From SIAQ01 sp964484265 (GTDB lineage: Bacteria; Planctomycetota; Planctomycetia; Gemmatales; Gemmataceae), in the NCBI GenBank assembly GCA_964484265.1, contig CAZAFH010000030.1, positions 1 to 64,000 on the forward strand: a stretch of DNA of 64,000 nt. The letters run 5' to 3'. Below are positions 38,303 to 46,012 of the stretch, one piece after another. Made by a program: the position numbers and the translations under genes. Within the stretch, counting starts at the first letter, position 1; every line of letters starts with the position of its first letter. The notes under the pieces are model-generated. The model ran no database searches. It had not been told where the DNA came from and saw only the letters and a program-made list of their open reading frames with translations.

Positions 38303-39867
38303 CGGCGTGCTCGTTCATCGAACGCTTCAGGCGCGGGCGAGTCCAGCGCGACGAGGACTGGCGCTGGCCGCGCTGTTCCGGGACGCAGCATCGCCCCCAT
38401 GTTGGCTTTTTCCTTGTCACGTTTTTCTTTTTCCTTCTGCTCGCGCTCCTCTCGTTCCAGACGGCGACGTAGCAGGGCATCATCCGTCTTCATCAGCAGC
38501 GGATTGGGCAGGCTATTGTGACGCAGGCATAGAATCTGCCCGTCATTGGCCGCGAAATAGAGGCGGTCCGTCCATTCGTTGGCGATCTGTATGGTCCAAT
38601 CCATCATGTCCATGCGTGCCAGCGTTGTTCCTCGCCGATAGTCCAGCACGAAAAATCGCCCCACCCGATCGAGCGCGTAGACATACTGGCGATTGGCGGC
38701 GAGGAAGCGCGTCGCGTCGCGATTCGTCCATTGCTCGATGCCAGTCTCACGCAACAGACAGCGCAGACCGACACGCTCCGGCGACACGAAGACGTGGAAG
38801 TCGTTGACCTCCGGCTGATGCAAGATCGGCGAACCCGCCAGATGCCGCCAAAACAGACGCCCGCTGTCGGCACGCACCGCGTACACCGAAAAATCGAGCG
38901 ATCCGATGTACGCCGTCGGCTCGAACACAAGCCGATCCTTCTGAGCGAAGCTGATGTTGTGATACCCCGGCGCGGCGACGATCTTGCCTTGGGTTTTGAA
39001 TCGAGCCGCATTGTCTTCGCGAGCTCCTTCACCGGTGCGGACGAAGGAGAAAAGCGTGCCGTCTCGGGTCACAAAGCTGATCGTTTTGTTGCTTATGATC
39101 GGCGAACTCGTGATAAGGCGTTCCGGGAATGAATAGCCCCACGCGAAGCTCAGCGGCGGTGAATCGAAGGCGATGCGCGAAAGGTCTTCCTTTTTCAGGG
39201 GCAGCTTTTTCGCCCCGGCGTCGTCTTTCTTCATACCCTTGGCGTCTTTCTGTTCCGCTCGCAAGGCACGGTCCCGTTCAAGCTTGATCGCCTCCAGACG
39301 CACTTCGTCATAGCGCCGATAGTCGGGCACGTTAAAAGCCTGAATGCGATCGCCCAGAGGGAGGTAGACGGCCCCTTCGTCACCGACCAGCGGAGCGTTG
39401 GGAGTGAAATTCAGTTCGCGACCAAATTGCGCCTGCTTGAGTACGGGATCCCACGTGTACACTCGCTGCCGACCGTCTTCGCGATTGAGCACGTGCAGCG
39501 TGGTTCGGCGCGTCACGAAAATCGCCTGGCTATTGAAGCCGGCAGCCTGCGGCGGCAGCCAATCTTCGCTGATATGGTTATTCTTCCAGACAAGGTCGCC
39601 TGTCTCCGCGTCGAGCAAGTACACGGCGCCCTTCCAGGTCTGTACGATGATCTGCGGCCGTTCGTCGGGGATCAATTGCATGCTAAAAATGCCGTCGCGC
39701 TGGCCGTCCGTCGGGAGCTTGATCGTCCAGGCAACGCGCAGGTTCATCCGGTCCAGCGAATCGCGGCTCGGCAATTTCGGACTGGTAAAGACGCGAACCT
39801 GAGCCTGCCCGTGCAGCATCGCCACGATCAGCGTGAAACTAGCCAGAACAGCCAGGAGTTTTTTCAT
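38299..39867 (-). CDS. Exported PQQ-like beta-propeller protein (522 aa)
   Basis: The ATG at 39867 gives a signal peptide (LLAVLASFTLIVAMLHGQAQ); the frame is open 29 codons further into a palindromic repeat and that part looks non-coding. Propeller blades include TWKGAVYLLDAETGDLVWKNN, RRTTLHVLNREDGRQRVY, IGSLDFSVYAVRADSGRLFWRH and RRGTTLARMDMMDWTIQIAN. A charged helix (~205-240, RDRALRAEQKDAKGMKKDDAG) interrupts the blades, and a Lys/Glu-rich coiled segment (RRRLEREEREQKEKEKRDKEK) ends the protein. Coupling to the ABC permease suggests a periplasmic role linked to that transporter, but this is inference. Confidence 0.85.
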   Translation of the reverse strand: MKKLLAVLASFTLIVAMLHGQAQVRVFTSPKLPSRDSLDRMNLRVAWTIKLPTDGQRDGIFSMQLIPDERPQIIVQTWKGAVYLLDAETGDLVWKNNHISEDWLPPQAAGFNSQAIFVTRRTTLHVLNREDGRQRVYTWDPVLKQAQFGRELNFTPNAPLVGDEGAVYLPLGDRIQAFNVPDYRRYDEVRLEAIKLERDRALRAEQKDAKGMKKDDAGAKKLPLKKEDLSRIAFDSPPLSFAWGYSFPERLITSSPIISNKTISFVTRDGTLFSFVRTGEGAREDNAARFKTQGKIVAAPGYHNISFAQKDRLVFEPTAYIGSLDFSVYAVRADSGRLFWRHLAGSPILHQPEVNDFHVFVSPERVGLRCLLRETGIEQWTNRDATRFLAANRQYVYALDRVGRFFVLDYRRGTTLARMDMMDWTIQIANEWTDRLYFAANDGQILCLRHNSLPNPLLMKTDDALLRRRLEREEREQKEKEKRDKEKANMGAMLRPGTARPAPVLVALDSPAPEAFDERARR

Positions 39868-39889
39868 TATCCACCCGTTCGCATTACCG

Positions 39890-39920
39890 TAGGCATCACG
39901 CCCCGCGTGATGAATTTCAC
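39890..39920. repeat. 5' hairpin repeat, TAGGCATCACGC-CCC-GCGTGATG type
   Basis: A perfect 7-bp stem ATCACGC/GCGTGAT (39895-39901 with 39905-39911). It is 23 nt upstream of the PQQ-like gene's ATG. It is closely related in sequence, including its flanks, to 49865-49893. Confidence 0.7.
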
Positions 39921-40047
39921 TATTCGTCCGCAAGCCGTAAATGCACCCATCCAATCATCATTCAGTGTAACACGGCTCATTCGCGCATTCCAATCTCGGT
40001 TGTGGAAAATGGATCGAAATCGCGGAAATTATTTACGATGAGCTTTC

Positions 40048-40581
40048 TCAGGAACCGTTCAATCGATGCGATCCTTCCTTTCGATTCTTTCGTTTTGTTG
40101 CGAAGAATTCCGACAATAGGCCCGCGCATTGCTCGGTGAGCACGCCGCCGACGACCTGGGCGCGATGGTTGAGCCGGGCATCGTTGGTGATTCGGTACAG
40201 CGACTCGCACGCACCGGCTTTCGGGTCGAGAGCGCCGAAGGCGACCATCGGCAGACGGGCGAGTACGATGGCGCCGGCGCACATCGGACATGGCTCGAGC
40301 GTCACGTAGAGGATGCAGTTTTCCAGCCGCCAGGACTTCAGCGCCGCCGCCGCCTGGGTGATGGCGATCATCTCGGCGTGACCGGTCGGGTCGATCAGCG
40401 CCTCACGCTGATTGTGGGCACGGGCGATCACGCCTTTTTCGCGCGATACGATCACGCAGCCGATCGGCACTTCGTCCTCGTCCGCGGCCTGGCGTGCCTC
40501 GTCGATCGCCATTTCCATGTGCGCAACGTGAAATGGATGCCGCGGATCCGAGAGCGGAAAGTCGAATGGCGTCGCGTGCAT
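40048..40581 (-). CDS. tadA: tRNA-adenosine deaminase family protein (177 aa)
   Basis: Zinc-dependent deaminase; TadA converts A34 to inosine in tRNA-Arg. Zinc ligands and catalytic Glu are visible: H68-A-E70 (TGHAEMIAI) and C98-P-M-C101 (LEPCPMCAGAI). Length and the C-terminal helix (CAGLLSEFFATKRKNRK) fit TadA, though guanine deaminase-like relatives are possible. The start used is ATG 40581. A longer frame begins at GTG 40626, and no strong ribosome-binding site decides between them. It is divergent from cvpA. Confidence 0.85.
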   Translation of the reverse strand: MHATPFDFPLSDPRHPFHVAHMEMAIDEARQAADEDEVPIGCVIVSREKGVIARAHNQREALIDPTGHAEMIAITQAAAALKSWRLENCILYVTLEPCPMCAGAIVLARLPMVAFGALDPKAGACESLYRITNDARLNHRAQVVGGVLTEQCAGLLSEFFATKRKNRKEGSHRLNGS

Positions 40582-40654
40582 GGGTTCACTCTTCTTTTTC
40601 GTTCGGCTAACCAATGAATCCGACACGCTGTTAGCGCGGCTTACTCGAATATGT

Positions 40655-40660
40655 TATAAT
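40655..40660 (+). promoter_or_regulatory. Possible extended -10 element for cvpA
   Basis: TGTTATAAT fits the extended -10 pattern TGnTATAAT and lies 60 nt before the cvpA ATG. The upstream TTAGCG at 40631 (spacing 18) is a poor -35, as is tolerated for extended -10 promoters. Confidence 0.45.
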
Positions 40661-40719
40661 TCTGAAAGTGACTTTCGTGGGCGCGTCCAACGGAGTTCGA
40701 CGAGAGATTCGATCACCCC

Positions 40720-41295
40720 ATGCACTGGATTGACATCGTCATCTTGGTCCTATTGGGCATCGGCGCGGCAATGGGTTTCTGCACCGGATTGCTCTGGCAG
40801 GTCGCGCGCGTCGTCAGCTTGTGCGCCGCGCTTTATCTCGCAATCATTTTTAACGGCAGTGCGAGTGAATGGCTGGCAGGCCAATGGCAGGACCTCAATC
40901 CCGCCGTCTATCGCGTGGCCGCGTTTGTCGCGGTCTTTATCGGCGTTTACCTTGTGCTCTACTTTATCACGCATCTCTTGCACAAAGCAATCAAGGCTAG
41001 CCGACTGGAAACTGCGGACCGCTTGTTAGGCGCTCTGCTTGGCGTGATCAAAATGGCAGCCGTGGCGTCTTGCATCTGTGCGTTGATGTCGGCGCTGGCG
41101 TTGCCCCTATTCGAGGGCTGGTTCGAGAATGCCGTGCTGGCGCCGTATTTTGCGAAGGGGACGCACACGGTCTATGGCTGGGTTCCGCAGGAATATCGCG
41201 ATCGCGCTGACGAGGCCGTGACGGAGATTCGCGACCAGTTTCAGAAAAAAGCCGCGGACGCAGCAATAGGCGTCATGAACGGCAAGAAGGAATAG
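40720..41295 (+). CDS. cvpA: CvpA family membrane protein (191 aa)
   Basis: Inner-membrane protein of the CvpA (colicin V production) family, implicated in envelope stress tolerance in other bacteria. Four hydrophobic segments: IDIVILVLLGIGAAMGFCTGLLW, VVSLCAALYLAIIFN, VYRVAAFVAVFIGVYLVLYFITHLL and LLGVIKMAAVASCICALMSALALP. A soluble charged C-terminus follows. Loop signature RLLGALLGVIK matches the family. No strong ribosome-binding site precedes the ATG. A possible extended -10 promoter lies 60 nt upstream. Confidence 0.85.
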   Translation: MHWIDIVILVLLGIGAAMGFCTGLLWQVARVVSLCAALYLAIIFNGSASEWLAGQWQDLNPAVYRVAAFVAVFIGVYLVLYFITHLLHKAIKASRLETADRLLGALLGVIKMAAVASCICALMSALALPLFEGWFENAVLAPYFAKGTHTVYGWVPQEYRDRADEAVTEIRDQFQKKAADAAIGVMNGKKE

Positions 41296-41341
41296 CAACC
41301 CCACCAATCGCGTCGCTCATGGCGGGGCTTGGAAGGCGCGA

Positions 41342-42310
41342 TTACTTTTCCAGACCGAACATGTAGCGCAATCCGCCGATCACGTGCTGCTGGAAGCGGG
41401 GATCGTTCCACACCTCCTCGCGATGCCCGAGGGCCGTGTAGAAGACGTGGCCTTTGCCGAACGGATGGATCCATGCCAGGGCGTTGTCCTTATCGGCGCG
41501 TTTGCCGGCTTTCGTCACCGAGGCCATGTCGAGTTTCATGAGCACCTGCAATTTATCGCGTGAATACGGTGCGCGGAACTGGTAGATTTCGTCGGTGATT
41601 TCGAAGGAATCGCCCAGGTGCTTCGTTGCCGGGTGCTTTTTATCCTCGACGATAACGCGGATTTTCTGATGCCAGGGATGGCCGTCGAAATAGCCGCCGA
41701 TCAGCTCGCCGTAGTCCTTCCACTTGTAGAAGGTATCCGTCGCGCAATGGCTGCCGCCGAAGCCCTTGCCCTTTCGGATAAACGAAAGCAGGTCCGATTT
41801 TTGCGCCTCCGTCAATGGCAACTCTCCCGTCGTGTAAAAGAACACGGCATCGTAGTTCTTGAGAGCTTCATCGGAAATCTCAGCTCGTGAATTTTGCGAG
41901 CAGACGACATCGAACAGGCCGGTCTTCGCGGACAGGTCCATGAACGTCGACTCGACCAGGCACGGCTTGATCGTTGCGACGACTTTCCCATCGGCCTTGA
42001 TCTCGAGCGGCTTTACGATTCGGCCATAATAGGCGACGGAAAGTTTTCCCTTGTTGTTCTTTACTTCCAGGCCGTCCATTTTCGGGAAATCTTCGGCCTT
42101 GGCCTCCTTGGCTACATTGACCGAACGCCGGACGACGCTGTGGACAAAGCCCTTCGACTCCGTTATGAGCAGCACGCGTTTTTTCGTTTGGCTGTCACCC
42201 TGAACGGCGACAAACGATTCGCGTTGAGCTTTTTCGGGATTCTGCGCGCTGGTTGCTGGCGCAAGCGCGAACAAAGTCAGAGTGACTGCCGAGAGAGTGC
42301 GTATCATCAT
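41342..42310 (-). CDS. ThuA domain protein (322 aa)
   Basis: ThuA (trehalose utilisation-type, class-I glutamine-amidotransferase-like fold) protein, widespread in planctomycetes. The ATG at 42310 has AAGGAG three to four bases upstream; the frame continues 60 codons upstream with shadow-like composition. A signal peptide is present (LSAVTLTLFALAPATSAQ). Landmarks: VLLITESKGFVHSVVRRS, YDAVFFYTTGELPLTEAQKSDLLSFI, KGFGGSHCATDTFYKWKDYGELIGGYFDGHPWHQ, HPATKHLGDSFEITDEIYQF and KGHVFYTALGHREEVW. It probably acts on a sugar derivative in the periplasm; the reaction is unknown. Confidence 0.88.
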   Translation of the reverse strand: MMIRTLSAVTLTLFALAPATSAQNPEKAQRESFVAVQGDSQTKKRVLLITESKGFVHSVVRRSVNVAKEAKAEDFPKMDGLEVKNNKGKLSVAYYGRIVKPLEIKADGKVVATIKPCLVESTFMDLSAKTGLFDVVCSQNSRAEISDEALKNYDAVFFYTTGELPLTEAQKSDLLSFIRKGKGFGGSHCATDTFYKWKDYGELIGGYFDGHPWHQKIRVIVEDKKHPATKHLGDSFEITDEIYQFRAPYSRDKLQVLMKLDMASVTKAGKRADKDNALAWIHPFGKGHVFYTALGHREEVWNDPRFQQHVIGGLRYMFGLEK

Positions 42311-42389
42311 GTTCTCCTTGAGGGCAACGAGTGGAAATTGCATGAAGGTTACGATACGCGCGCCGTCGCGATTTGAAAAGTATTTGCTG

Positions 42390-42998
42390 TCAGGCGTAAC
42401 GCTGAAGCAGTTCGACATAGTCGCCGGGCGTATCGAGATCGCGCAAGATTTCGCTGCTCGGCCAATCGATTTCGCGGGTCTCGTGGGCAAATGCGCGAAT
42501 GTGGGAATTCAAGCCAAGCCCAGGTGCGAGATGCGGAATCACGCTCGCATGCTTCCAGCGCAGCCAGGTCGGGTGGCCACGCTTTCCTTGAAACGTCGGC
42601 ACGAAGATCGAGTGCGCGTCGTCTTCCTCGGCGCATTCTACGAGCGCCCGGATAATCACCGGTTCGACCGTGGGATGATCGGCCGGAAGGAGCAGCCAGC
42701 CGTCTTCGGGATTCGGCTGGAAGCGCTCCGCCAGCCAGGCCAGGCCGTGCTCGCAGGTGGCGCGCATGTCGGGCGTGTCGGCGTCGAGTCGATGCACTAG
42801 CGCGCCGGCGCCGGCCGCGACTGCCGCAAGGGCGTCATCCTCGGGAGCAACGACGACGAGCACGTCGGCGACGTCCGCGGTTTTCAATGCGACGACGACG
42901 TGGTCCAGCACTGTCGCACCACCCAAAGGCAGCAGAAGTTTCGGCGACCCCATGCGCCGACTTTTCCCAGCCGCCGGAATTAATCCCAGGGTCCGCAT
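42390..42998 (-). CDS. MobA-like NTP transferase (MocA/CoxI-type, 202 aa)
   Basis: Nucleotidyltransferase fold. The nucleotide-binding loop PAAGKSRRMGSPKLLLPLGG is at residues 8-27, and the metal-site region is WLLLPADHPTVEPVIIRAL. Later FVPTFQGKRGHPTWL and EILRDLDTPGDYVELL fit molybdenum-cofactor cytidylyltransferase or sugar-phosphate nucleotidyltransferase relatives. Molybdenum cofactor genes are not in the window, so the substrate stays open. The ThuA gene starts 80 bp downstream on the same strand. Confidence 0.8.
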   Translation of the reverse strand: MRTLGLIPAAGKSRRMGSPKLLLPLGGATVLDHVVVALKTADVADVLVVVAPEDDALAAVAAGAGALVHRLDADTPDMRATCEHGLAWLAERFQPNPEDGWLLLPADHPTVEPVIIRALVECAEEDDAHSIFVPTFQGKRGHPTWLRWKHASVIPHLAPGLGLNSHIRAFAHETREIDWPSSEILRDLDTPGDYVELLQRYA

Positions 42999-43317
42999 GC
43001 CGCGCGAGCTTCCTATTCTGCCGAGGCGACCTTGTTCGTTAGAATCGCGAAAGGTTCTTCACGTTGAAACATCACTGAATTAATTATGTGCAAAATGCCG
43101 ATTTTGAGGAAGAGAAGATTGACGAGCTGCGTTGCGAGCTGGAAGAGTGTGTCGATGTCGTGAAAATTGGTCTGGTTTTCAGAGCGTCGAATCTCGTAAT
43201 ATCCACCACGCACCGACAAACCATGAGTGTTGTGAAGCGTGCACGCGCTGGGAATGGATGTTCAGTGCGTAAAGGGCGTGCGTACGTCGCGCCACCCGAA
43301 GGACTGGGGGTCCGGTT
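42999..43317. other. Divergent intergenic region upstream of lpxA
   Basis: About 320 bp, lower in GC than its neighbours. A 103-codon plus-strand frame (43088-43399) runs into lpxA out of frame and is not credible. The lpxA promoter should lie here; I see no clear consensus element. Confidence 0.4.
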
Positions 43318-44136
43318 ATGTCCTATCCGTCAAGTTGTCGTATTCACCCTACCGCCGTCATCTCTCCCGATGTCACATTGGGGGAGAACGTGGAAGTAGG
43401 CGCCTTCGCGGTTCTCGAAGGTAAAATCACCGTCGGCGACAACTGCGTCATTCGGAATGCCGCCTACCTTTACGGCCCCTTGACCATGGGCGTGGGCAAC
43501 ACCGTTTACACCGGCGCCATCCTCGGTGAACGCCCGCAGCATCTGCGTTACAACAATGAACCGACCGAAACCATCATCGGCGACCGCAATATCTTTCGCG
43601 AAGGCGTGACTGTCCATCGCGGCACGACCCATTCCATGAAGACCATCGTCGGCAACGACAACTTCTTCATGGTCAATAGCCACATCGCTCACGACTGCGT
43701 CGTTGGCAACCGCGTCACGCTCGTCAATGGAGCCCTCATCGGCGGACACTGCGTCATCGGCGATAACGTTATTCTCTCGGGCAACTCCGCAGTCCATCAG
43801 TTCATCCGCGTCGGCAGGCTTGCAATGCTCGGCGGCTGCGGCGCGTCCACCAAGGACATCCCGCCCTTCGTCATGCAGCATCGGCTCAATACCGTGCACG
43901 GAATCAATATCGTCGGCATGCGCCGCGCCGGCATTTCGCGCGACCAGATCGAAGCCGTCCGCGCCGCTTTCAGCATCATCTACCGCCAGGGCCTCGTCCT
44001 GCCCGCCGCCATCGCGAAAATGGACAAACACTTCGGCGAATATGATGTCATCCAGGAAATGATCGGCTTCCTTCAAGGTTCCTCGAAAGGCATTAATCGC
44101 ATGCGCGGCCGCGGCCACGAAGAACTCGCGGCGTGA
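43318..44136 (+). CDS. lpxA: UDP-N-acetylglucosamine acyltransferase LpxA (272 aa)
   Basis: First enzyme of lipid A synthesis, moving a 3-hydroxyacyl chain from ACP to UDP-GlcNAc in the cytosol. A left-handed beta-helix of hexapeptide repeats fills residues ~8-190 (IHPTAVISPDVTLGENVEVGAF, ITVGDNCVIRN). The motif NSHIAHDCVVGN gives H122 and H125, the latter matching the catalytic base of E. coli LpxA, and GGCGAST follows. The C-terminal helices start at GINIVGMRRAGISRDQI. The ATG at 43318 has GGGGG about eight bases upstream. It stands alone without lpxD/fabZ. A solo palindromic repeat follows the stop. Confidence 0.93.
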   Translation: MSYPSSCRIHPTAVISPDVTLGENVEVGAFAVLEGKITVGDNCVIRNAAYLYGPLTMGVGNTVYTGAILGERPQHLRYNNEPTETIIGDRNIFREGVTVHRGTTHSMKTIVGNDNFFMVNSHIAHDCVVGNRVTLVNGALIGGHCVIGDNVILSGNSAVHQFIRVGRLAMLGGCGASTKDIPPFVMQHRLNTVHGINIVGMRRAGISRDQIEAVRAAFSIIYRQGLVLPAAIAKMDKHFGEYDVIQEMIGFLQGSSKGINRMRGRGHEELAA

Positions 44137-44143
44137 TTACAAG

Positions 44144-44176
44144 GGCGAGCCAGGCCGCGTATGCGGCAGGTTGGAA
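44144..44176 (+). repeat. Solo copy of the GGCGAGCC...CCGCGTAAGCGGCAGG repeat
   Basis: Differs from the paired copy at 52895-52926 by a few substitutions and lies 8 bp after the lpxA stop. The inner CCGC..GCGG can form a short stem. Confidence 0.7.
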
Positions 44177-44283
44177 CAATTGAACCGGCGATCGCACATC
44201 TTCAGCGCAGCTTGATAATCCTTCATATAATGTCATCAAGACAACTGTCTTAGTGACGCTCGAAAGATAACTTCCCGGATTCC

Positions 44284-44337
44284 GTAGTGCGGGCTTCAGC
44301 CCGCTTGAAGCGAAAAGCGGGCTGAAGCCCGCACTAC
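44284..44337. repeat. Perfect inverted repeat, GTAGTGCGGGCTTCAGCCCG type
   Basis: 23-nt arms (44284-44306 and 44315-44337) with an 8-nt loop. Flanking TAACTTCC(C)GGATTC / GAATCC...GGAAGTTA words extend the symmetry to about 44268-44358. Each arm contains its own GCGGGCT/AGCCCGC palindrome. Confidence 0.85.
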
Positions 44338-44481
44338 GAATCCAAAATCCGGAAGTTATTTTCCGAATATTCCTTAGGCGTCTCTGCGTAGCGGAAGGCG
44401 CTAAACTTCCTAACGCGCCTTGCGGGATTTCTGGCGAACTCCGCTCCGTCGAAACCAACGAAAGACTCAGGACCTTAACTC

Positions 44482-45852
44482 GTGCGCGAACTTGTCACCA
44501 CTGATTCAAAGCCGACCTTCGCCTTTGTCAGCCTCGGCTGTCCCAAGAATCTGGTGGACTCCGAACGCATGCTCGGCAAACTCGCGCAGGATGGCCACAC
44601 GCTCGTAGCCGACCCCGACGGCGCCGACGTCGTCGTTATCAATACCTGCGGCTTTATCGAGCCTGCGCGCCAGGAATCGCTTGGTGTGATTCGCGAAATG
44701 CTGGCGATGAAAGAGCAGGGCCGAGTCGGTTCTGTCGTCGTCGCCGGCTGCCTCGCGGAACGAAAACAGGACGATCTGCTCAAGGAAGTCCCTGGCGTCG
44801 ATCAGATTGTCGGCGTCTTCGGGCGCGAGGATATCTCGCAGGTCGTCGAACGCGCCGTTCTGCATCGTGCCGAGCAGCGCTCGCTCTTTCGTCCCGCGCC
44901 GGTGCGTGCGCAGGAGGACACGGCCCGGCTGCGCGTCACGCCGCGCCATTATGCTTACCTGAAAATCTCCGAGGGCTGCGATCGCACGTGTACGTTCTGC
45001 GCCATCCCCGGCATGCGCGGCAAGCACGTCACCAAGCCAATCGAAGAAGTCGTTCGCGAAGCCAAGGAACTCGCGCGCGACGGCGTCCGCGAGTTGATTC
45101 TCGTCGCACAGGATACGACCTACTACGGGCTTGATCTCTACGGCAAGGTCCGCCTGGCTGAATTGCTGCGCGAGCTAGACAAAGTCGACGGCATCGAGTG
45201 GATTAGGCTACTTTACCTATACCCTATCTTCTTCGGCGATGACCTGATCGATACCATCGCGGCCTCCAAGAAAATCATTCCCTATCTCGACATGCCGCTG
45301 CAGCATATCAACGATCGGACGTTGAAACGGATGCAGCGCCGCGTTCGGCGTGCGGAGATCGAGGAATTGCTCGGCAAACTGCGTTCGCGCATCGCCAACC
45401 TGACGATGCGCACCACCTTCGTCGTTGGCTTCCCGGGCGAAACCGACGCGGAGTTCGAGGAACTCGTCGCCTTCGTGAAAGACGCCAAGTTCGAGCGATG
45501 CGGTGTTTTTACCTATTCGCTCGAACCGGACACGCCGGCGGTGAAACTCGATGGCCATCTCGACGAAGCCGTGAAGACGGCGCGCCGCGATACGCTGATG
45601 CGGGCGCAACAGGAGTTTGCGCTAGCGTGGAGCGCGAACCAGGTCGGCAGGACGATCGACGTGATCGTGGACGGTCCCGATCCCGAGGCGCCGAATCACG
45701 TCCACGCACGCGGCCATGCCGACTCGCCGGAGATTGATTGCATCGTGCGCGTCAAGGGGAAAGGACTGCAGGCGGGCGATATCGTGGCGGTCAAGATCAC
45801 TGCCGCCGACGACTACGACCTCGTCGGCCGCGCCATCGGACAGGTGCGGTAA
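44482..45852 (+). CDS. rimO: Ribosomal protein S12 methylthiotransferase RimO (456 aa)
   Basis: Radical-SAM enzyme that methylthiolates an Asp of ribosomal protein S12 in the cytosol. The N-terminal MTTase domain supplies cluster cysteines C20, C56 and C90 (SLGCPKN, NTCGFI, AGCLAER). The radical-SAM motif is C166-x3-C170-x2-C173 (CDRTCTFCAIPG). A C-terminal TRAM domain (~390-456) follows. SLGCPKNLVDSE and YLYPIFF favour RimO over MiaB. The start is GTG at 44482; an ATG start is not available nearby. The gene appears monocistronic, with a GC-rich stem after the stop. Confidence 0.93.
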   Translation: MRELVTTDSKPTFAFVSLGCPKNLVDSERMLGKLAQDGHTLVADPDGADVVVINTCGFIEPARQESLGVIREMLAMKEQGRVGSVVVAGCLAERKQDDLLKEVPGVDQIVGVFGREDISQVVERAVLHRAEQRSLFRPAPVRAQEDTARLRVTPRHYAYLKISEGCDRTCTFCAIPGMRGKHVTKPIEEVVREAKELARDGVRELILVAQDTTYYGLDLYGKVRLAELLRELDKVDGIEWIRLLYLYPIFFGDDLIDTIAASKKIIPYLDMPLQHINDRTLKRMQRRVRRAEIEELLGKLRSRIANLTMRTTFVVGFPGETDAEFEELVAFVKDAKFERCGVFTYSLEPDTPAVKLDGHLDEAVKTARRDTLMRAQQEFALAWSANQVGRTIDVIVDGPDPEAPNHVHARGHADSPEIDCIVRVKGKGLQAGDIVAVKITAADDYDLVGRAIGQVR

Positions 45853-45864
45853 TCCGATCTTTAG

Positions 45865-45896
45865 CCCCTCTCCCGCGGCACTCCGGGGGAGAGGGG
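45865..45896. terminator. GC-rich stem after rimO
   Basis: CCCCTCTCCC (45865-45874) pairs perfectly with GGGAGAGGGG (45887-45896) across a 12-nt loop, 13 nt after the rimO stop. It has no T run, so it could be a dispersed palindrome with terminator function. Confidence 0.6.
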
Positions 45897-45937
45897 AGCA
45901 GAGCAATCGCAAATCAGCGCTCGCGATGAGATACTCC

Positions 45938-45957
45938 GAGCGCTAAACGGCAAGCGG
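45938..45957 (+). repeat. Diverged copy of the GAGCGCTAAGCCGCAAGCGG repeat
   Basis: GAGCGCTAAACGGCAAGCGG, two mismatches from the family 20-mer, between rimO and the TPR gene. Confidence 0.6.
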
Positions 45958-46012
45958 AAGTACAATACATCGGGATGCAGGTTCTTCTAATTTTTGACAC
46001 TCGGACCGCGCC

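Larger units (their letters stand above)
44137..44481. other. Intergenic region between lpxA and rimO with two repeat families
   Basis: About 345 bp. It contains a solo CCGCGTATGCGGCAGG-type unit (44144-44176) and a perfect hairpin of the GCGGGCTTCAGCCCGC family (44284-44337). The remainder holds no supported gene. Confidence 0.6.

Noticed and set aside
43088..43399. Small plus-strand frame upstream of lpxA
   Set aside because: Overlaps the lpxA start out of frame and shows no protein-like pattern.
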